A stretch of DNA of 26,305 nt. It comes from an uncultured Flavobacterium sp. Lineage in GTDB: Bacteria > Bacteroidota > Bacteroidia > Flavobacteriales > Flavobacteriaceae. The notes under the pieces are model-generated. The model was not told the DNA's origin and searched no databases. It worked only from the letters and a program-made list of their open reading frames with translations. How positions within the stretch are numbered: the first letter of the stretch is position 1; each line of letters starts with the position of its first letter. The translations under genes were made by a program, and so were the position numbers. Positions 21,551 to 26,305 of the stretch are shown piece by piece. Location of the stretch: the NCBI RefSeq assembly GCF_937876455.1, contig NZ_CALFIG010000165.1:1-26305 (forward strand). The letters run 5' to 3'.

Positions 21551-21613
21551 GGTAAGGGTAAAAGGCAAAAGGCAATAGGTAACCAATTACCCATAACCTT
21601 TTACCATTTATCA
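21551..21613. repeat. 7-bp periodic inverted repeat filling the gap between two genes
   Basis: Nine heptamers in strict register: GGTAAGG, GTAAAAG, GCAAAAG, GCAATAG, GTAACCA, ATTACCC, ATAACCT, TTTACCA, TTTATCA. The right half resembles the reverse complement of the left half, for example GGTAAAAGG (21557-21565) against CCTTTTACC. The block ends four bases before the stop of the sigma-54 activator gene and begins ten bases before the next start. Confidence 0.75.
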
Positions 21614-21616
21614 AAT

Positions 21617-22780
21617 TTATTTACTTGCGAATAATTTTACATCTTGTTCAGAAATTTCATTTCCGCCTAAAATAAGTAAGCGTTCCACTACATTTCTTAA
21701 CTCTCGAATATTACCTGTCCAGTCATATTCTTGTATTAATTTAAGTGCTTCTTTTGAAAATATTTTAGGAACCATTCCTTGATCTTCGGCTATTCTGCTA
21801 GCAAAATATTGGACCAGCTCAGGAATATCATTTCTTCTTTCATTTAAAGCAGGTACATGAATGAGAATAACTGCCAAACGATGGTACAAATCTTCTCTAA
21901 AGCGTCCTTCAGCAATTTCTTTTTTTAAATCTTTATTTGTGGCAGCAATTACTCTAACATCAACCTTAATATCTTTATCGGCACCCACACGTTGAATCAA
22001 ATTCTCTTGCAAAGCTCTTAAAACTTTAGCTTGAGCGGGCAAACTCATATCCCCTATTTCATCTAAAAAAAGCGTACCTCCGTGTGCGGCTTCAAACTTT
22101 CCTGCTCTATCTTTAACTGCAGATGTAAATGCGCCTTTTACATGGCCAAACAATTCACTTTCAATTAATTCAGAAGGTATAGCAGCGCAATTTACTTCAA
22201 TTATGGGTTGAGCAGCGCGATTACTTTGTTGATGTAATTGGTGAGCAACTAATTCTTTTCCAGTTCCATTAGGTCCTGTAACTAACACTCTAGCCTCTGT
22301 GGGAGCTACTTTTTCAATCATTGCTTTTATGTGAGAAATAGCTTCACTCTGGCCTATCATTTCATAGTTTTTAGAAACTTTCTTTCTCAAGATTTTGTTC
22401 TCTACAACTAACTGTTTTTTGTCCAAAGCATTTCGTACGGTGTTCAATAATCGATTTAAATCGGGTGGCTTAGAGATGTAATCATACGCTCCCATTCGCA
22501 TCGTGTTTACGGCGGTATCTAAATCGCCATGCCCTGAAATCATTACCATAGGAATCTCAGGTTTGATTTTCTTAACGGCTTCCAGCACCTCAACACCATC
22601 CATTTTAGGCATTTTAATATCACAAAGAATTAAGTCATACTCTTCGTTTTTGACTTTTTCTAAACCTTGCAAACCATCTTCTGCTTCTTCAACTTTATAC
22701 AAATCATTTTCTTCGGTAAGTATTTTAGTTAATACTCGTCGAATAGCTGCTTCGTCTTCTATAATAAGGATTTTACTCAT
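21617..22780 (-). CDS. Sigma-54-dependent response regulator without DNA-binding domain
   Basis: A 387-residue NtrC-family protein. Its receiver domain (1-120) has E8/D9, phosphoryl-acceptor D54, S82 and K104. The AAA+ sigma-54 activation domain (about 140-380) has Walker A GPNGTGKE, the intact GAFTSA loop, GGTLFLDEIGD and the sensor WTGNIRELRN. NtrC relatives normally continue for 60-90 residues into a Fis-type helix-turn-helix. Here the protein ends right after the AAA+ domain (ISEQDVKLFASK). It would activate RpoN-dependent promoters from solution or through protein contacts, as known for H. pylori FlgR. No sensor kinase lies nearby. It is 58 nt downstream of the ABC exporter permease. Confidence 0.92.
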   Translation of the reverse strand: MSKILIIEDEAAIRRVLTKILTEENDLYKVEEAEDGLQGLEKVKNEEYDLILCDIKMPKMDGVEVLEAVKKIKPEIPMVMISGHGDLDTAVNTMRMGAYDYISKPPDLNRLLNTVRNALDKKQLVVENKILRKKVSKNYEMIGQSEAISHIKAMIEKVAPTEARVLVTGPNGTGKELVAHQLHQQSNRAAQPIIEVNCAAIPSELIESELFGHVKGAFTSAVKDRAGKFEAAHGGTLFLDEIGDMSLPAQAKVLRALQENLIQRVGADKDIKVDVRVIAATNKDLKKEIAEGRFREDLYHRLAVILIHVPALNERRNDIPELVQYFASRIAEDQGMVPKIFSKEALKLIQEYDWTGNIRELRNVVERLLILGGNEISEQDVKLFASK

Positions 22781-22838
22781 TTTTTTTGGTTAATTGTTTA
22801 TTCGTTTAAATGAATTATAATAAACTGATAAACTAATT

Positions 22839-24137
22839 TTAATACTTCAACCATTTATATAACTCTTTCCATGTTGGTTTTTTACCGTGCATTAAAATAC
22901 CTACACGGTAAATTTTGGCTGCTGCCCACACTACAACAAAAAACGTTCCAAATAACAATAACATTGATACTACTAATTGCCAAATAGGAACTCCAAATGG
23001 AATACGCATCAACATGACGATAGGTGAAGTTAATGGAATGATTGAAAACACCGTTGCTACTGTACCATGTGGATCATTAATTACAGTAAAAAAGCCAATA
23101 TACACACCTAACATTAAAGGCATGATAATAGGCAATAAAAACTGTTGCGAATCTGTTTCTGAATCCACTGCTGCCCCAATAGCCGCGTAAAAAGAACTGT
23201 ATAAAAAATAGCCTCCAATAAAATAAATGATAAAACAACTAAGTAAGGTTGAAATAGGCAAATTTTGTATTTCAACTAAATAGTCATTCAACACATTCAT
23301 TTTTTGCGCTTGTTGAGCCGCTTCGGCTACTTTAGCTGTTGAACCAGACATTTCCATGCCAAAATAAGAAGAAGCCATAAAAAATAGTGCTCCGCCCACA
23401 ATTGCCCAAATTAAAAACTGTAGAATACCGGCTAATGATGTGCCTATTATTTTTCCCATCATTAACTGAAAGGGCTTTACAGATGAAATGACAATTTCTA
23501 TGATACGATTTGTTTTTTCTTCAATGACGCTACGCATTACAAAATTGCCATAAATAATAATAAACATCATAATTAAATAACCAAAAAATCCTCCAATGGC
23601 TACTTTTATTTCGTTCAATCCTTTAAGGCTTTCATCTCCAGAATATTTTGAAAGTTTTAATTCAGATTCTACAGTAGCTTTCTCAATTGCTTTGGTATCA
23701 ATTCCTGATGTTTTAAAATTTTCTTGTGTAAGGGTTGAATCTACTACGTCTTCAATTGTTTCAATAAAATCTATACTTGGACTTTCGTCTGAAATATATT
23801 CGACTTTTGCTTTTAAATCTTGAATTTTTGACACTTTTGGCACGTAAATCAATCCTTCATAACTAGCCTTAGCAGTATCTTTAGCCGCCTTTAACGGCAT
23901 CGTAGAAATATCAATATATTTTGTATGCTTATCGCTTTTAAAATAATTTTTCAACACTCCTGCTTGATCATACACCCCAATTTCAGTGACTGAATCTTTA
24001 TTCATATTAGCTAAATAACTAATCAGAAATCCCATTCCCACAAACAATAATGGACTTAAGAAAGTCATTACTATAAAAGATTTATTACGCACTTTAGCAA
24101 TAAATTCTCGCTGTATAATTAATTTTAATTTATTCAT
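22839..24137 (-). CDS. ABC-2 type exporter permease, NatB-like
   Basis: A 432-residue membrane protein. One transmembrane helix near the N-terminus (residues 20-45) is followed by a large extracytoplasmic domain (about 50-180), then five or six helices in the second half. The motif RSVIEEKTNRIIEIVISSVKP is characteristic of the NatB/YhaP group of ABC-2 permeases. Related systems export sodium ions, drugs or peptides; the substrate here is unknown. The ATP-binding partner gene ends 38 nt upstream, so the pair forms one transporter. Confidence 0.9.
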   Translation of the reverse strand: MNKLKLIIQREFIAKVRNKSFIVMTFLSPLLFVGMGFLISYLANMNKDSVTEIGVYDQAGVLKNYFKSDKHTKYIDISTMPLKAAKDTAKASYEGLIYVPKVSKIQDLKAKVEYISDESPSIDFIETIEDVVDSTLTQENFKTSGIDTKAIEKATVESELKLSKYSGDESLKGLNEIKVAIGGFFGYLIMMFIIIYGNFVMRSVIEEKTNRIIEIVISSVKPFQLMMGKIIGTSLAGILQFLIWAIVGGALFFMASSYFGMEMSGSTAKVAEAAQQAQKMNVLNDYLVEIQNLPISTLLSCFIIYFIGGYFLYSSFYAAIGAAVDSETDSQQFLLPIIMPLMLGVYIGFFTVINDPHGTVATVFSIIPLTSPIVMLMRIPFGVPIWQLVVSMLLLFGTFFVVVWAAAKIYRVGILMHGKKPTWKELYKWLKY

Positions 24138-24175
24138 TTTATATGTTTTTTTCCTAATTAGTTGCTTAAATTTTA

Positions 24176-25099
24176 TTACTTCCCACTAACTGTTTGAATG
24201 AAAATATCATTGACGCTCGGTATTTTTTCTGCAAAATGAGTCACTTGACCAAATTGAAACAGAAGTTGCAACAACTCGTTTGTAGGATGTGAGCCAATTT
24301 GAATTTCTAATTTCAGCTCATCATTTAATGATTTGAAATCAGTTTGTCCAATGGTGAAATTTTTAGTTAATGCAACCATTAGCCCTTCAACATTATTGGT
24401 CAGAATTCCTATTTGGAAGGTATTGGTTCTAAACTGTTTTTTTACGTCAGACAGTTTTCCTTCGATTAGTTTATTAGATTGATGAATTAAAGCGATATGG
24501 TCACACATTTCCTCAACACTTTCCATACGATGGGTAGAAAAAATAATGGAAGTCCCTTTTTTATTCAATTCAATAATTTCGTCCTTAATTAAATTCGCAT
24601 TTACAGGGTCAAATCCTGAAAATGGCTCGTCTAAAATTAACAATTTGGGCTGGTGTAATACCGTTACAATAAATTGCACTTTTTGTGCCATACCTTTTGA
24701 TAACTCCTGAATTTTTTTGTCCCACCAACCTTGTATTTCAAATTTTTCAAACCAATATTTTAATTGTTTTTTAGCTTCTGCTTTAGACAAACCTTTTAAT
24801 TGTGCTAAATAAAGACATTGTTCTCCCACCTTCATGCTTTTGTAAAGCCCTCTTTCTTCTGGCATGTAACCAATAATTGAGATATGATTGGGGTTGAGTT
24901 TTGCTCCGTCTAACCAAATTTCACCTGAATCAGGTAACGTAATTTGATTGATGATTCTAATTAATGAAGTTTTTCCAGCTCCGTTTGGACCTAGCAAGCC
25001 ATAAATACTGCCTTCTGGGACTTGTAAAGAAATGCTATTCAACGCGGTATACTCGCCGTATTGTTTAACAACATTTTTCACTTCTAATATATTGCGCAT
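24176..25099 (-). CDS. ABC exporter ATP-binding protein, NatA-like
   Basis: A 307-residue cytoplasmic ATPase that energizes the permease encoded next to it. Motifs in order are Walker A GPNGAGKTS, a Q-loop in YMPEERGLY, signature LSKGMAQKVQ, Walker B LLILDEPFSGFDP and the switch histidine in STHRM. A C-terminal domain of about 80 residues (DUF4162-like) is typical of NatA-type proteins. The start at 25099 (MRNILEVKNV) is well placed. The dnaJ terminator lies just upstream, so a separate promoter is expected in 25100-25150; only a weak AACATTTG box is seen there. Confidence 0.92.
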   Translation of the reverse strand: MRNILEVKNVVKQYGEYTALNSISLQVPEGSIYGLLGPNGAGKTSLIRIINQITLPDSGEIWLDGAKLNPNHISIIGYMPEERGLYKSMKVGEQCLYLAQLKGLSKAEAKKQLKYWFEKFEIQGWWDKKIQELSKGMAQKVQFIVTVLHQPKLLILDEPFSGFDPVNANLIKDEIIELNKKGTSIIFSTHRMESVEEMCDHIALIHQSNKLIEGKLSDVKKQFRTNTFQIGILTNNVEGLMVALTKNFTIGQTDFKSLNDELKLEIQIGSHPTNELLQLLFQFGQVTHFAEKIPSVNDIFIQTVSGK

Positions 25100-25153
25100 G
25101 AATACAAATGTTTAATTAAAATATTAGTCACTAATGTACAAAAAATGTTACAT

Positions 25154-25181
25154 AAAAAACCCATCCTTTATAAAAGATGGG
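25154..25181 (-). terminator. Rho-independent terminator after dnaJ
   Basis: CCCATC (25160-25165) pairs with GATGGG (25176-25181), and the stem extends through the CTTT/AAAG of the 10-nt loop. On the minus strand it is followed by six T (plus-strand A run 25154-25159). Confidence 0.85.
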
Positions 25182-25212
25182 AATATATTTTTTTAAGCAA
25201 AAAAGTTTAGGT

Positions 25213-26305
25213 TTATGAAAACATATCTTTCACTTTTTCAAAAAACGATTTATCTGTTTTTTCAGGTTTTGGAATAAAATTTTCATCGGTTAGCATTTTT
25301 TCAAAAAATGCTTTTTGTTCTTTATTTAATTCTTTTGGTGTCCAAACATTAATATGTACTAATAAATCACCGCTACCATATGAATTGATACTTGGAACCC
25401 CTTTGCCTTTTAAGCGTAAAATTTTCCCTGACTGTATGCCTTCTTCTAATTTTATTCTTACTTTTCCTGAAACTGTATCTATTTCTTTAGAAACACCTAA
25501 AGCAGCTTCGGCAAAACTGATATACAAATCATAATGTAAATTTTCGCCCTCTCTCTTTAAAAACTCATGTTCTATTTCTTCAATCGCTACAATTAAATCA
25601 CCTGGTATACTATTTTTACCTGGTGCTTCATTTCCTTTTCCAGAAACTTTTAATTGCATGCCATCTACTACACCTGCAGGAATTTTTATGGATACTGTAT
25701 CTTCTTCAGTAATTAATCCTTGTGCATCGGCATGGGAAGGCTTTGAATCTATCATTTGACCTGCCCCATGACAAGAATGACAAGTGGTTGCCGTTTGCAT
25801 TCTTCCTAAAATCGTATTGGTAACTTTTAAAACTTGTCCGCTTCCGTTACATGTAGAACACGTTTTGTACGTTACACCTGCAGCTTGTATTTTGCGTTTT
25901 ACTTTGACTTTTTTCTCTACCCCGTTTGCAATTTCCTCAAGTGTTAATTTTACTTTAATTCTTAAATTGCTTCCTTTCATTCTTCGTTGACCTCCGCCTC
26001 CGCCAAAACCTCCGAAGCCTCCGCCTCCAAAAGTACTCCCAAAAATATCACCAAATTGACTGAAAATATCATCCATATTCATATGATGACCTCCATATCC
26101 ACCACCGCCTTCAAAAGCAGCATGTCCATATTGATCATATCTTGCTTTTTTATCTGCATCGCTTAATACTTCATAAGCTTCAGCACAGGCCTTAAAATTT
26201 TCTTCTGCTTGTTTGTCGCCTGGGTTCTTATCTGGGTGAAATTCTATAGCCTTCTTTCGATACGCTTTTTTTATTTCGTCTGGAGAAGCATTTTTACTTA
26301 CTCCT
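25213..26305 (-). CDS. dnaJ: Chaperone DnaJ, 5' end beyond the window; two of four zinc motifs
   Basis: Co-chaperone that delivers unfolded proteins to DnaK and stimulates its ATPase. The frame is open to the window edge; 363 residues are visible and roughly ten N-terminal ones are missing. It contains a J domain with HPDKNPGD, then a Gly/Phe region (MDDIFSQFGDIFG). Only two CxxCxGxG motifs follow (CSTCNGSG and CHSCHGAG) where E. coli has four. The C-terminal substrate-binding domains end in KSFFEKVKDMFS. The internal ATG at 26082 is not the start, since the J domain lies upstream of it. grpE would be expected outside the window. Confidence 0.96.
   Translation of the reverse strand, partial: GVSKNASPDEIKKAYRKKAIEFHPDKNPGDKQAEENFKACAEAYEVLSDADKKARYDQYGHAAFEGGGGYGGHHMNMDDIFSQFGDIFGSTFGGGGFGGFGGGGGQRRMKGSNLRIKVKLTLEEIANGVEKKVKVKRKIQAAGVTYKTCSTCNGSGQVLKVTNTILGRMQTATTCHSCHGAGQMIDSKPSHADAQGLITEEDTVSIKIPAGVVDGMQLKVSGKGNEAPGKNSIPGDLIVAIEEIEHEFLKREGENLHYDLYISFAEAALGVSKEIDTVSGKVRIKLEEGIQSGKILRLKGKGVPSINSYGSGDLLVHINVWTPKELNKEQKAFFEKMLTDENFIPKPEKTDKSFFEKVKDMFS

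Noticed and set aside
21542..21586. Start of the helicase-like gene at 21586
   Set aside because: The added residues are a translation of the heptamer repeat; homology begins at MQLKKINPHL.
25213..26082. DnaJ as a short protein starting at ATG 26082, without a J domain
   Set aside because: The J domain with HPD is encoded in the same frame between 26082 and the window edge.

Overview
The window looks like chromosomal DNA of a Flavobacterium-like member of the Flavobacteriaceae (Bacteroidota). The base composition is AT-rich. The 16S rRNA 5' region reads like Flavobacterium. Promoters fit the Bacteroidota pattern (a TTG box, about 19-21 nt, then TAnnTTTG). Family markers agree: a TonB-dependent receptor followed by a DUF4249 lipoprotein, a monomeric NADP isocitrate dehydrogenase and a DnaJ with a shortened zinc-finger region. 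There is no phage, insertion sequence, CRISPR array or defence island. The gene content is a housekeeping backbone and the unusual features lie inside it.

Layout. 1-354: 5' end of a 16S rRNA gene on the minus strand, with a leader and a strong promoter to its right. 355-1102: gene-free DNA holding the rrn promoter, a long heptamer-periodic repeat, a structured hairpin element and the thrS promoter. 1103-4450: thrS-infC-rpmI-rplT, plus strand, closed by a terminator. 4464-4925: a DinB/DUF1569-like protein. 4922-12105: minus-strand genes: tgt, an LptF/LptG permease and an EamA transporter; accA with its own terminator; then dnaB and a secreted protein usually labelled 'asparagine synthetase B'. 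12140-12730: rplS behind two overlapping promoters and a structured leader. 12891-15107: icd. 15218-18427: the TonB receptor/DUF4249 pair. 18503-19165: thiamine pyrophosphokinase. 19167-25099, minus strand: an ABC-F ATPase, a one-domain DEAD-box-like protein, a sigma-54 activator and a two-gene ABC exporter. 25213-26305: dnaJ, cut by the right edge.

How the genes relate. Much of the window makes or controls the translation machinery (16S, ThrRS, IF-3, L35, L20, L19, Tgt, ABC-F). Its regulation shows in the sequence: infC has no canonical start at its conserved N-terminus and appears to begin at AUA, and L19 and L20 have structured or repeat-bearing leaders. The most unexpected pattern is a degenerate repeat with a strict 7-bp register. 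It occupies at least four intergenic sites (754-880, 12140-12167, 18443-18491, 21551-21613). At one of them the register coincides with the promoter of the downstream gene. Several proteins lack parts expected of their family: Tgt without its zinc cysteines, DnaJ with two of four zinc motifs, an NtrC-type activator without a DNA-binding domain, and a helicase with only one RecA-like domain.
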